In this document: positions 46,420 to 57,794 of the stretch, piece after piece | Position numbering within the stretch: position 1 is the first letter of the stretch | How the letters are laid out: every line of letters begins with the position of its first letter | NCBI GenBank assembly: GCA_958299035.1 | Contig: CATQJL010000316.1 | Span: 33,359,441 to 33,423,440 of the forward strand | Length of the DNA stretch: 64,000 nt | From: Cylicocyclus nassatus | Taxonomy: Eukaryota > Nematoda > Chromadorea > Rhabditida > Strongylidae | Direction: 5' to 3' | Notes under the pieces: model-generated | The model's input: the letters and a program-made list of their open reading frames with translations, nothing else | The model's database searches: none | What the model was told of the DNA's origin: nothing | Translations under genes and position numbers: made by a program

Positions 46420-48080
46420 ATTTTTTGCCGCCCTTTATGCAATGATTGCAAGAAGGGCACCGTTATTAAGTGTCACCCTGCAGGCAATCCTTTCTTTTTC
46501 CGCAGCAAGCAAGTAAAAGATCTTTTTCAGGAAACACTCCACCATTATAGTAGGCAAATAGCGCAATTTGATTTACAGGATTTGTCCAGGCTAGTGCAGA
46601 GCGCTGAGCGTTCTACTCTTGGAGCGAGCTTTTGATAATATTGAGACGACTCGTCTCTCAGTAGAAAACGCCATATGCAACCGCGTGCTGGTGAGAGCTT
46701 CGACTTTCCGAGGATTATCAGTCTATGGGTTGAAGAGCAAAAGGAGTTTGTTATGCATCAGCAAAAGGTTCAGTATTGCTTGCTTATATTTAGGTCAATC
46801 TCCCACTAATAAAGATAAATGGTCTCGAGTCCCAACTCCATGCACTAAGACAGATCTGCACCAAGCAAACTGCCGAAATCAGCGAGTCTTCTTTGACGAC
46901 AAGATTTAGTCAAAATAACCTTAAGAATACCTACATTATCAATCATAGCCCGTCATTTAAGGTAATGAGGGTCACTGGACTGATGCTAATTATATCGCGT
47001 ATTTGAGGAACTAAATCTCAACGAGCTCTTTGCCGGCTACGCACCTCCGGGTAGAATCAAGCACAAGACTGTGCTCATTACCATGGACTTTCTACGTGTA
47101 ATCTTCAAACATGTTGGTCATATACATGCATTACTAGAATTATGGTAGGCGAGCAAGCTTCCAAGTTTTTCTGCACATTGAATACAAAAAGAGAGCATGT
47201 TTTGAAAGTAACCTTGGAACCGAAAGAATGAAAGTGATGAGAAAATGAAAACGTTTGAAGAGCTTGTTCAAAGCAATCTCTTTTTTTCTTATCTTAATTT
47301 TTTTATCATCACCCGTATTGACATAGCGTGACATTTTCACATCACACAGCAGCCGGTCAAAGCTTGATACACCAGCTAATAAATAATGAAAAAGATATAA
47401 ATAAGTAAATACGAATTACAAAGCGAAATTTGTAGGCTTGTGGACCAGACCCTCAGATACATGGAACTTGCACACCGCACTTCCAATGTGTCGCGCAAGT
47501 CGGATTTACAAGATCTACCTGAGTCTATGGTAAATACTCCCAACGGTATAATGCTCATGCAAAAAATCCCAGGTAATTTGAAATTTTAGAATTTATTTTG
47601 GATGCGCTTGATCTCGGTAACGAGGAATTGTAGGGATACAGATTAGATGCGATAAAAAGTTCGCAGAGTAAGTGCGTTGAAATTTCGAAAGCAATTTTTA
47701 TCTACTCAAATAGCTCCAGTTTTGGATATCCTTGGGCAAATCCGAGAAAGAACGCGAATAGAGATTCGACTTCCTGCTGAAGCTAAAAACCGTTTACTGC
47801 TCCCAAATCAGGATCTGCATCGCAGAAGCACTGTAAATTTTTCAACAAAACTGATTTTTGCTTCTAAATGTTTTGCGGTGAAGACATCCGCTATTACTGT
47901 TTGCACCAAGGGAAACTTGTGCCACCAAAGGTATAAACTTGGTTTACTTTATCTTACGCATTTACATTTTTTCCAGAAATACAAAACGATTTCGCAGATC
48001 GACATCGGTAGAGAAGACAAGGCACGCATGACGAAATCGGAATGGAGAAGACAGGCGCTGCATATGAAGGAGATTTGATT
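46420..48080 (+). CDS. Cluster of exon-like open segments, gene model unresolved
   Basis: Several open segments read protein-like. About 46498-46630 encodes QVKDLFQETLHHYSRQIAQF. 47003-47110 contains ELFAGYAPPGRIKHKT. 47400-47529 contains EICRLVDQTLRYMELAHR and ends at a GTAAAT donor. 47657-47932 follows TTCGCAG, contains FLSTQIAPVLDILGQIRERT and ends at GTATAA. 47977-48078 follows TTTTTTCCAG. I could not chain them in a consistent phase from a start codon, and no family is recognised. The density of open sequence is higher than in neighbouring DNA. They may be a decaying gene or parts of a real gene whose other exons I missed. Confidence 0.3.
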
Positions 48081-48090
48081 TTGCAGTCAT

Positions 48091-48321
48091 AAGGGTCGGG
48101 CATACTTCACGCGATTTCAATCGCGACGCAATTTGGCAATATTCCAACTGTCCATAACTTATTGTAAGTACATTTTCAATGTACAGAAGATAGGGCATTC
48201 TATCAATCCACTCAAGTTATACACACTATGCATGTGCAGTTTGCTAGTGTTGGCTCTGAAGACTTCTGGCGACTGCCAAATCGCGTCGCTAATGAAATCG
48301 CGTGAAGTATGCCCGGCCCTT
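48091..48321. mobile_element. MITE with AAGGGTCGGGCATACTTCAC ends
   Basis: A 231-bp element: AAGGGTCGGGCATACTTCAC(GCGATTTC) pairs with (GAAATCGC)GTGAAGTATGCCCGGCCCTT, extending to CGCGACGCAATTTGGCA / TGCCAAATCGCGTCG. Non-coding. Confidence 0.85.
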
Positions 48322-49169
48322 TACGCTTCCATCCAATCATTATCATTCTTTTTTGGTGCCATATCACATAATACCTCTTCTCACCCTCACTATGCTCACA
48401 CCCGCCTACCGTCAGTACATGCCTACTTCATATCTCAGTATGATACTCCATTCACATTATTCAGGCATGTTGTAATTTAATTTTGGAAACATGCTAAAAA
48501 AAATTTCTAATTGCCTTTCGTCAATATATTCTATACCTGTGCTCTAATCAATAAATGATGAGGGATATCTGTGTTTTGCGTATTTTTAACCTGAGTAGCT
48601 GAAGTGAGGGTACGGTTCGAAAGAAGCAAGATTTATTGTTAAAGGTTCTGCATAGCTACGCAAGGGTTCATCTAAAGCCCTCGGGAAGCTCTGTAACTGA
48701 AATCCTTGGAAAGTTTCCGTTTTTGGAAAAGTTTCCGAGAGCTTTATTGCAGCACTTGAGGGCTTTACAGGAACTTTCCGAGATGACCTGTGGAAAGTTT
48801 CCCTATAGTCCTCGGTTCCCGTAAATTGTCTGAGTAGGCAGGAGAATTGGATAGATTGTGTTTGCTCAAAAATGAGGTGTGAAAATTGGCTGAAAATGTC
48901 AAAGAAGGGTCTCAATGGTTAAACTTCAGGTATTTCAAGCTCATTCCTGCAAGAACTCACCGAAATGCACATAGCACCGGGACTTAAACAAGACTTAGTA
49001 AATTGAATAGAGCACTAATTTCATATCCGCTATTTTTCATAAGATTGCAATTTGCGAATTGTGAAGGCAATTAGTGCTTTGGCGCCAACGGCTGGCGATT
49101 ACTGTCGTTCCTCTTGCACCAAACCCTCAATTTACCGCCCCCGCAGGGTAGAGAATTGGTTGGCTTGAA
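48322..49169. other. Intergenic, nothing firm
   Basis: No supported exon. 48650-48830 has the GGAAAGTTTCC-type repeat. 48481-48600 is A/T-rich. Confidence 0.35.
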
Positions 49170-49229
49170 GGCGGAATTGAACGTGGGTCCAATCTGGTAA
49201 TAGCTCATACCACTATGCCACTCATCCCC
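49170..49229 (-). ncRNA. tRNA-like internal promoter / tRNA-derived repeat head
   Basis: On the minus strand TGGCATAGTGG fits the tRNA A box exactly and GTTCAATTCC, about 37 bases later, fits the B box. Acceptor and anticodon stems cannot be drawn fully, so this is more likely the head of a tRNA-derived SINE or a tRNA pseudogene than a working tRNA. Confidence 0.4.
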
Positions 49230-50185
49230 ATGTTTAAATGTTTTCAATCTTTGATGGACATTTTGAGCCCAATTAATTACCACAGCCAACAAAAAAGGAA
49301 AAAATACAGGGTTTGTTTTTTCCTTTTGCACGCAAGCGCCGAACGTTTCTACATATACATAGTTGAAAGGGCAATCAAAAGCGTGCGAAATGACAGTGTT
49401 TGAGGGAGGGGGTCAGCCTCTACAATTCGTCTTGCAGATAATGTAAATGGAAGTACCTTCATTTTCACACAGAAACATGTCAAGATAAATGATAGTACAA
49501 GTAGCGCGCGGGGTTATGAAATGGGAAATAACGTGTTCGCTCGAAGCTCCGCCCTACTGCGGTGGACTAGTTTCTCGGACAATACCGTATCTCGGATTTG
49601 CGTTGGTCCACGTAAATGATTACTGGACCAACTTCTTTAAGGCTCCTATTTATTCGGAATTCTGCTGTTATTCTAGTATTCACTACAATATTGCTTTATT
49701 CCAATATTCTACACACAGTTCGTCATTCTCTCTCCATTATTTTGCTGTTTTATCTCTACAAGAATCTACTCCAGACCACCATTCATTTTTGATTTGTTTT
49801 TATTTTTATTTATTTAATATTGTTCTATGCTTCACAAAGTCATAGATCTAGCAGATTCACGGCGACATTCATGACAAATGAGAACATGAATCCATCCGTG
49901 ATATGCCAGGAAGCTTGGAAGCATTTTGATGGAGTAAAACTCCTTTTCCATTCTCTTCTACTTACTTCTACTATTTATTTTTGCATTGTTCTTGCAGCAA
50001 ATAGTGAGAAAGTATTGTCAAGTAGTTGCAAGGTCATCAAATGCTGTTAGATAGATAACTGCTAGATGATCGAAGCTGATAAGTATAGGTGTTAAGCCGC
50101 TCATTTGACCTTAAAAGCGAAGCGTGGAGGTAAAAGAGGGTAAAAGGTGCAATACATCATGCCGGGAAAAGTCTAAAGCGCACTT
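49230..50185. other. Intergenic, no supported gene
   Basis: The 118-codon frame at 49489-49845 is open but has no motif or splice support; its second half is low-complexity T-rich. Confidence 0.3.
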
Positions 50186-50345
50186 TTTCAGGCATTCGCG
50201 GTTAAGTCCCGCAGGGGATCCGCCCACAAAATGAGGAATCGCGAGAAAATCGGGAGTTTTGCGCGACACCCGGTTTTTTCCCGACTTTCGGGATTATCCC
50301 GACACAAAAAATGAAGCGGGAGATTACCGGGAGTCGCGGTTTTTC
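50186..50345. repeat. Dispersed repeat, copy 1 (GGCATTCGCGGTTAAGTCCC)
   Basis: GCATTCGCGGTTAAGTCCCGC occurs inverted at about 55352-55372. Both copies continue into CCCGGTTTTTTC, CTCCCG and CGGGA-rich sequence. Confidence 0.55.
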
Positions 50346-50359
50346 AATGTACCTATGAC

Positions 50360-50500
50360 TTCTGCAGTTAACGTGTTATACATGTTATACACACGTTACA
50401 CGTCATACACGTTATCTTATTACACGTTATGCACGCAATCTTATTCGACATCGTATCTCAATACACATTATACAGGTTATCTTATTTGACGACGCGTACT
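50360..50500. repeat. ACACGTTAT short tandem repeat region
   Basis: Irregular repetition of TACACGTTAT, ATACACGTTA and GTTATCTTATT over about 130 bases. No gene. Confidence 0.6.
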
Positions 50501-50649
50501 TCATTTCTAGTAATGCACATCATTTAAATGCTCCCACGACACGACCAGCCTCACACGTCTGTTCTTCTATGGTTGTTTCATGGTTGGTTGTTTTTGGTTG
50601 TTTGTGTTTTTCCGTTTATGTGATTCTTATTCCATTCGTATTTATATAC

Positions 50650-51237
50650 TAGTTGGCTTCCCCGATTCAGACCGGGCCACTGTTCTCCTGCACTGCAAGC
50701 CCCCCACCCCGTTTTATATGTTATGGATAACTTACCTTGGAACATCCGCTTCGAAACCGCATCCTTGTGGTCTTGAGGTGAAAATGAGCTTCACGGGTGT
50801 AGGGCGATTCGCACGACCGTAATGCTTTCCATGCAGGACCACCGCCGCGCGCGAAACACCCTGCGGCGGCTTTTGCCTAAGCAAAACAGGGGGAGGAAAG
50901 ATTTGCGGCGTGCATTACATGTTAAGACAAGTCAAAATCAGGGAGACACTGGAGACCGTCCGTGCGAAAAGACCGTCTCCCGAGCTTCACCGCCCTCCCT
51001 TACATGACTATGGCAAAATGCTTGATTAAACATGATAACTCTTCAATTCCTTGAAAGAACGTGAACAAATCAATAAATCGATAGAAAAACCCAGTGAATC
51101 GCCGCAAAAAGTAGCCTAAAACCGTCTCCGGGGTCCAAAACATCTGTGTACAAACTTTCAGCCCAATCGGTTGAGGCGCATTTCTATAACTCACATACCC
51201 TCCAAACAGACAATTTTTGAGTTTTATATTATAGAGA
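50650..51237. repeat. Dispersed repeat copy (CTAGTTGGCTTCCCCG start)
   Basis: Same architecture as the 23-24 kb and 39.8-40.3 kb copies: AATAAATCGATAGAA, CAGTGAATCGCCGCAAAAAGTAGCCTA, a gCCCAATCGGTTgag motif and a GAGTTTTATATTATAGAGATT end. Confidence 0.6.
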
Positions 51238-51609
51238 TTGTCTGTCTTAAATTCCAGTGCTTTTGTGGCCGAGTGCTGCTTGCAATTCCCTCTTTGCTGT
51301 GCATTTGTTGCCAGTGGAGTAGACGTTTCTTATCTAATGTGTGATCTATATTCTATTTTCATCCACCACCGAGAGTGTTTCGAAACTTTTCATCAATTTA
51401 TAAGGATCGATGCTATTTTTGTAAATATCTGTGCGTGAGCGAAGTTTCGCAGCGAGAAACTCATCTGCTTTCACTCTTAGCTAACATCCTCGATCTTTGA
51501 AAGAACTTACACAAAATCTTTTAGTGCTGATACACGAACTTTTCGGAATTAACTGATTGTTTCTCCTATTGAGCGTTTTGCATGTATGATTTGCTGAAAT
51601 TTCTGTTTA

Positions 51610-51842
51610 CGATATAGGTGTCCGCTAAGGCAGGCGCTATACTCTCCGAGGAGTATAGCATGGCGATAGGCGATCGTCAATTGCTAGTATCGGCGACGGG
51701 CGATCGCCAGTCGTAGCGATTGGCGATCCCCAATATCGGCGACAAAAATCGCCGGTTTTACACGTATTTGATGCAAATCGATCGTCGCCCCTTTAGGCAG
51801 GCGCTATACCCCTCGACGAGTATAGTGCCTGCCCAAAGGGCG
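51610..51842. repeat. MITE-like block with twin GGCAGGCGCTATAC hairpins
   Basis: GCTATACTCTCCGAGGAGTATAGC (51631-51654) is a hairpin. A longer one, GCCCCTTTAGGCAGGCGCTA...TAGTGCCTGCCCAAAGGGC, occupies about 51787-51841. Between them lie GGCGATCGCC/GGCGATCGTC palindromes. Confidence 0.75.
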
Positions 51843-52600
51843 TAACATGGATCTTTTCTGGATTGTCAAACATCATGAATAGAGTCCCTTTTTTCTGTTC
51901 GCTTTCATATGTAGTTGGGTAGCCGTCTATCTGCTAACTCCTTTGTTGTTTAACGCTGCTTCTGCATGTTTTGGCTTTGATTTGGGACAGATTGATATAA
52001 CTGTTTTAACTGTAAATGTTAGAGCTTTATGTTGCACAAAGAGCGTTTGCTAATGTCATCTGCATATGCAACGCACTCGCGAAACCCGAAGCCTTGGGGC
52101 TGCATCAAAAGGTCACCGGAAATTTATTGAGCTGGTCTACGAGTAATCGTTGCTCATTGATTTTTTCTTATTGCATTATAACCGATATATCTCAAATTTC
52201 CAGTAGCGTCCGACTAAACCAGGATTGGCATGTTTCTACTGTTCCTACTTGCTCACACTTGCGCTATACTGATTTGAGATTGGAGCACCAATCTGCAATG
52301 AGCGTTTTTACTTGGGTTCTTCCGATATCAGTTCATAGTTCGCACCTTAGCCATGACAAACCATACGTCCATGCTTTACTGGACAAGGCGTCGAGATACT
52401 GCACGACACTGTGTATGCTTTCATACGCGGGGGAAGATAAGCTTTGGAAATGCGTTGGTATTTGCTTTTAATGGTGCTAGGACATGCTATGTCATGGAAA
52501 AGTACGTTATTGTAGATCATTTCTATGAATCGGAAAGAACATTTTTGTTTTTTGTTAGTGATGGATTTTTACAGGTTCTATTTTTTGCATGTAAGTAGAA
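51843..52600. other. Open frames without a gene model
   Basis: A 151-codon frame (52016-52471) and an overlapping frame (52353-52598) are open. The first contains YVAQRAFANVICICNALAKP. Neither has a recognised domain. It may belong with the exons at 52643-52879. Confidence 0.25.
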
Positions 52601-52642
52601 CTAAAATTTGGAGTTTATCCTAATCGAGAGATGCGCACTCAG

Positions 52643-52879
52643 GCTTGCGAGCCAAAACAAGAAATTCAAAAGTTTGCATGCAGATAATCCGGTAAAAGAA
52701 AAGATTTCCTTATTTGCACAACCTGCCCGAAAGTCTGATTACATTCTTGATAAGTGAGTGGTTGATGGTCTTTCTAAAAATTCTAAAATAGCTCTTCCAG
52801 ATTTCTTCTTGATGGTGTTGGCTTTTACGCAGAAGAACTTCAACTTACTGCTACTGAATGTGCGCGGAAAAAATAGGAT
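52643..52879 (+). CDS. Two terminal exon-like segments of an unidentified gene
   Basis: 52643-52753 follows GCGCACTCAG, ends at a GTGAGT donor and encodes KSLHADNPVKEKISLFAQPA then RKSDYILD. 52800-52879 follows AAATAG, joins in phase and ends FLLDGVGFYAEELQLTATEC...RKK plus TAG. The phase match and sense-like composition suggest a real 3' end. The upstream exons are unknown and no family is recognised. Confidence 0.35.
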
Positions 52880-53002
52880 AGAAAGAAGTGTTTTCACCCC
52901 TTCTCTCATTGATTTAGATTTTGGCTGGGCTTAGGGAAGAACGACGACACTAGGACAAAGATGTTTGACAAGTCCGAGGCGAGACTAAGGTGGAATGGAA
53001 TA

Positions 53003-54555
53003 CAGTGCTGGCCAAAATTATAGGTCCACTCTAAAAAATGCCATAACTCACTCTGTTATGAATGAAATTTTTCAAAATTTGGTATAGACGTGTGTTTACC
53101 AGCCTACTACAGTCTTCAAAACGGTTCTCGTTTTCGTTTTGATTATTCAAGAAAAAATTAGAAATTTTGAAAAAAGCAGGCTTGAAGGCTGGCCAAAATT
53201 ATAGGTCCACCTGGAGTTTTTACTGATTAAAGCACTTCTTAGCTTCCGAATTTTTTTTAGATAGGCACATATCCAAAAACGTTAAACAGCTGCATTGGTC
53301 AAGCTGTGTCATACCTCCAAAAAGAACTGATTATCTGCTTTTTTGCCTTGAAGATGCAGTCATATGTATTTCGCTCCACAAACCTGCGTTGAGTAAGAAA
53401 TTCTGCAGTTTCTCAGCTGGATCGGAAGGGACGGGGTTTCATCTGTCTTCTGGATGCTTTTTGACGTGAGCATTGAGGAATAAATCCGACTTTTTGCTGC
53501 TGAAGCAAATCTGACATCGGCTTAATCGGCAGAGTAAGCCTCAGTTTCTGCCCTAAAACCCTTTATGCATTGTCATTATAACCTCAAGATATTGTAGAAG
53601 CATTTTTTACACAAGAATAAAGCTGTTCGCCATACTAGCAAGTGTCCACAAAGCTGCCTTGCTTCTTTTTCGAAACATGAGTCGTGTGTGCAACGTAATA
53701 ATGGTGTTACGCGATCCAAAATAGCTTTCCAAGTGCTACCTCCTTAGATTTTTAGCAGTAATTATTTACTAGATAGTGGATACAGTTTGTAGTGTATGTT
53801 AGCACATGATTCTTCTGAAATTTTGGTCGGAGCCACAAGTAGCTTTGGTGCTTGTCGTAATCAGTTTCTGCAGAGTGATTTCAGTAATTATACTCGAATG
53901 CTAGGATCTCTAGAAAGTTGTAACTATGGTATACGGACTCCCCTTCATAGAAACAACGCCTTTACTTTACTCAATGCTTCTGAGAACATTGTAAAAGAAG
54001 TTTGAAGGCAGAAATTTGAGCTCAGGATTGCAGTACTGTCAATGTCAGATTTGCTTCAGCAGCAAAAAGTCGGATTTTTTTCTCAATGCTCACGTCAAAA
54101 AGCATCCAGAAGATAGATGAAACCCCATCCCTTCCGATCCAACTGAGAAACTGCAAAATTTCTTACTCAACGCAGGTTTGTGGAGCGAAATACATGTGAG
54201 TGCATCTTCAAGGCAAAAAAGCAGATAATCAGTTCTTTTTGGAGGTATGACACAGCTTGACCAATGCAGCTGTTTAACGTTTTTGGATGTGTGCCTACCT
54301 AAAAAAATTCGGGAGCTAAGAAGTGCTTTAATCAGTAAAAGCTCCAGGTGGACCTATAATTTTGGCCAGCCTTCAAGCCTGCTTTTTTCAAAATTTCTAA
54401 TTTTTTCTTGAATAATCAAACGAAAACGAGAACCGTTTTGAAGACTGATAGTAGGCTGGTAAACACACGTCTCTACCAAATTTTGGAAAATTTCATTCAC
54501 AACAGAGTGAGTTATAGCACTTTTTAGAGTGGACCTATAATTTTGGCCAGCACTG
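53003..54555. mobile_element. Palindromic element with Tc1-type ends
   Basis: A 1,553-bp element flanked by TA. It begins CAGTGCTGGCCAAAATTATA and ends TATAATTTTGGCCAGCACTG. Caenorhabditis Tc1 elements start CAGTGCTGGCCAAAA, so a Tc1-family origin is likely. Each arm runs about 550 bp with few mismatches and repeats the GGCCAAAATTATAGGTCCAC motif internally (53190, 54350). The 440-bp centre has no transposase. Confidence 0.9.
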
Positions 54556-54637
54556 TATTACGAGTGGTTTTAGGAAGAGCTTTGTGGGTTCCTTTCAAAG
54601 ATTGTTTCCAAGAATCTATTGAGTTTGAATTTTAGGG

Positions 54638-54848
54638 CAGATGTTCGAGCATATCATTATGTTGAAAATGAGAAACTGACGCCATCCCGGTAATATTCAT
54701 ATATGATTTCTCAAATCAGTGTCAGATTGTCACTTTTTTCCAGAAGAAACGTTTCTGCCCTACTACGACGCATATTTCTTTGGCGGACGAGCAGGCGAAT
54801 GAAGCAGGACATGACCAAGACAAAGAGATCAAAAGTGTGAAGTCTTTT
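54638..54848 (+). CDS. Exon-like segments right of the Tc1-type element
   Basis: 54639-54690 follows AATTTTAG, encodes ADVRAYHYVENEKLTPS and ends at GTAATA. The next acceptor is TTTTTTCCAG at about 54744. After it, one phase-compatible frame runs 33 codons to TGA and another runs 36 codons to TGA at 54850. No recognised family. It could be the 3' end of the gene seen at 52.6-52.9 kb, separated by the transposon. Confidence 0.25.
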
Positions 54849-54849
54849 T

Positions 54850-55127
54850 GAGTCATGGGACCTCAAACATTATCTCGAGATTCCAGATTGTTTCGGTTTA
54901 ACCTCAATAATTGATCTTTACATTTCAGATTGCTTCGGTTAACTTTGTTATAGCGATTTCAATGTTTTTTTTTTGATCACGAAAGCTAATAAATAGTATT
55001 TCTCAACTCTGTATTGTGCACAGCATCTTTGTAAGATGTTTGTAGTACTTATTTGTGAGCACTATCAAAAGAGAATTAGTTCGAGAAAAAGCTCAGCCAG
55101 CAGCTGATCGAATCGCTGCTATATCGC
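54850..55127. other. Intergenic, nothing recognised
   Basis: A/T-rich; TTGTTTCGGTT / TTGCTTCGGTT-type short duplication only. Confidence 0.35.
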
Positions 55128-55376
55128 GTCTTCCGCAGGAGACCGCAGCGTAGAGTGGGAGTCCCGCCGGTAATTGGACATTATCGGAACTCCCGCAGGA
55201 GTTCCCGGTTTTCTCAGTAGAAAGCATTTCGGGACAAAAGCGCGTGTCGCGCAGGATGATCCCAAACGAAATGCAGGAGCCCCGGTTTTTTCGCGAACCA
55301 TTTTACTTGTGTTACACAGTCATTCCGTCGGAACACACTTTTTCACCGGCGGGACTTAACCGCGAATGTCTGAGTT
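55128..55376. repeat. Dispersed repeat, copy 2 (inverted to 50.2 kb)
   Basis: It ends GCGGGACTTAACCGCGAATG, the reverse complement of the motif at 50190. It contains ACTCCCGCAGGAGTTCCCGG and CCCGGTTTTTTCGCG. Confidence 0.55.
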
Positions 55377-56039
55377 CAAAAGTCCTTGCAGATGCGTCCT
55401 TTAATACGCAACGCGTGCCCTTCGCGCGCGTTCGCCGTAGCTGCTGTGGGAAGGGCTCCGTGCTGAGGGTGTACGGTAGCCAGCTGGCGGCTGGCACATG
55501 CCATCGATCATCTTGACCGCACCCTTTCTTACATCACAATTCATTTAGTCCGAAGTCTCAGCAAGGATACAAGGAATAAGTATATAGAACAAGATTTCAC
55601 CATCAGTTTGCATTTTCTGCTACAGAACAACCTAAAACAAGTCATGAGTGATTAAAATGTCGATGGTTGAAATACGAGAGGCAACATGTCCCCTCGTAAT
55701 CTACTTTGTGTCGTTTACAATTTGTTAGGGTTGTGGTTCGCTGCATGATCCCGTAATTCAGTAGAATTGCAAAGCTGTAGAAAAGCTATGCATGCTTTAG
55801 GAAGCTTTTGAACCGCAATATTGATTTGAGCAATGATATCTGCTTCTACTTGGGGATATAATTCAGTTTTGAGGTTTTGTTATGGTAACAAAGACAGTGA
55901 CCAGGCAATTAACTTCTTAGACAACTGACCGGAATTTCCGCAGAACGTTTGGAAAAGTTCCTCAGGTCACCTGCGGAAGTTCCGCAAACGTGCTGCAGAA
56001 GTGCCGAAGAATGCGAACTACAATAGCAAAAGAGAACAC
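55377..56039. other. Intergenic, nothing recognised
   Basis: No supported exon. 55925-56000 contains GGAAGTTCCGCA-type repeats. Confidence 0.35.
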
Positions 56040-56107
56040 CGAAGCAAGAATTGAACCTTACTCTGTTGACTGTGAGCTCACTTACTATCCTCTGCACTAC
56101 GACTGAC
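56040..56107 (-). ncRNA. tRNA-derived repeat, copy 1
   Basis: On the minus strand a GGTTCAATTC B box lies downstream of GCAGAGGATAGTAAGTGAG. The same pattern appears at 57795-57863, so it is a dispersed tRNA-derived sequence and not a unique tRNA gene. Confidence 0.35.
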
Positions 56108-56289
56108 ATGCTCGTCCAGAATTTTGGCTTTTTTGTATTGTGAGCTCGGTCGTCAGACTCATCCAAATAAATATATCTGACGGTAGCATTGCATAGAATG
56201 GCACCGTAAGTAGACCTCCAAGAGCATTTTGTTGCAAGCCAACTCAGCGCGTCCAACAGCAAAACGACCTATCATTCGCAACGTGCTTA

Positions 56290-56497
56290 CAGTCTGCCCC
56301 AATCCCAACCAGGCCAAAACTGGCATGGCGGGAACCCGTGTCGCGAGGGTATTGCGTCACGTCTACGGCTAGCCAGTCTGCTCTCTCCCCAATTTCTTCG
56401 CTCTCTGCGACAGCGCGCGTATGCAGCGCAGACTCCTAGCGTTGCGAGCGCGCAAATTCAGTCAGCGGTTCGGCCTGATCCCGATTGGGGCAAACTG
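56290..56497. mobile_element. MITE with CAGTCTGCCCCAATC ends, copy 1
   Basis: A 208-bp element flanked by TA; ends CAGTCTGCCCCAATC / GATTGGGGCAAACTG. Nearly identical to 61234-61441. The CG-rich interior contains GCGACAGCGCGCGTATGCAG. Confidence 0.9.
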
Positions 56498-56815
56498 TAC
56501 AACTGCTGCTTCTGTATGTATGTTGAGAAAGAACTATACTGATCTAGAAACTTGACTATAGATAACACGCAAAGAGTAGTTCCAGGTCTTCACAATACCG
56601 CTTCCGTAGACCTGCGAACGATGGTCACGTTACGAAAAATGATAGCAACAATGTCTCAGATAAAATTGGTATGGTAATTAAATGATGCTTGAAGCCTCGG
56701 ACAGAGTTCACCAATTTCATCGCCGCGATTCTTCTGGCAAAACAAGCATTCACGAGTCTATTGCCCGATCACCTCGCATTTCGGTTGTGATATTTCTCCA
56801 ACACGTCCAATCGTG
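56498..56815. other. Intergenic, nothing recognised
   Basis: No exon, RNA or repeat pair recognised. Confidence 0.4.
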
Positions 56816-56983
56816 AGGCTCCCGCCAGGGTGTCGAAGTTATGCCAGCGCTACGCCAGCATTTCGATCGATACACGTGTATTTCGTTGGGGCGGGGCTAG
56901 CTGACGTCCCCAAAGAAATACACGTGTATCGATCGAAATGCTGGCGCAGCGTTGGCATAACTTCGGCACTCTGGCGGGAGCCT
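56816..56983. mobile_element. Near-perfect hairpin MITE (AGGCTCCCGCCAG ends)
   Basis: A 168-bp element made of two arms of about 78 bases with very few mismatches (AGGCTCCCGCCAG...ATTTCGATCGATACACGTGT / ACACGTGTATCGATCGAAAT...CTGGCGGGAGCCT) and a short loop containing GCTAGCTGACG. Confidence 0.9.
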
Positions 56984-56989
56984 GACTAA

Positions 56990-57091
56990 CAGTGGCGGTC
57001 CCAAGGTTTCGGACCGGGGAGGGGGGGGGGCGACAAAATTCTCAAATGAAGGTGCGTGGCGTCAGCCACACCCCCGAAAAAAATTTTTATA
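56990..57091. repeat. Remnant of the hAT-type MITE seen at 8018
   Basis: CAGTGGCGGTCCC, then a G run, CGACAAAA, AATGAAGGTGCGTGGCGTCA and CCGAAAAAAATTTTTAT follow the left half of 8018-8220. The right half is missing. Confidence 0.75.
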
Positions 57092-57794
57092 AGGCTAATT
57101 CGAATTTTCAAAAAATTTAAATATCCTGATTAATTACAATACCACCATGGCATCTAGACCATGGCATCTTGTCAAGAGTGAAGTTTTCTCTGGCCAACGA
57201 GCCCCATGTTAACGAAACTAAACAACGCACTTCTGAACCCACTCCAAAACCTGGTGAATTAGAAATAGCACTATTTATTGAGATGTATGTCACTTAACAT
57301 TTCCAAAATTGGTACACATTTCCATGAAGGCAAGAAGCCGAAGGACGATGTTTTTCTAACAAGTTGAAAACATTGTTTGCGGCTCATTTGGGCCTTTTAC
57401 TTATCGCTTCTCTAAAAGACATAAGGAAGTGCTGAGGATTGGTGATAACAAGTGAAACCCACCCAAACTCTTATCTTTCTGCAGGCAGTTCTATTGTGCA
57501 TTCGTTGGCATACACATTGAATGGAGTGCTCCAAAGAACACATTCACATTCTAAGATCAATCAGCCAGAAGAACGAAGGTGCGTTTGCTTTGACTTGATA
57601 GCTATTCTGAATTATAAAAAAATCAAATTCTTTACAGTAGGGCAAATTCGAAGATTTTTGCACTTTTTACAATTGCTTTTGATATGCTGTTGAAGATAGT
57701 GAAAACGATGCTTTTTTGCTGCTTTCCCTCAGACGAATGACCGGAAGTTCCGATGAATGCGAACCACAACAGCAAAACAGCAGAAGAGAACGCT
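57092..57794. other. Intergenic, nothing recognised
   Basis: The open frame at 57439-57693 has no motif or splice support. Confidence 0.35.
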
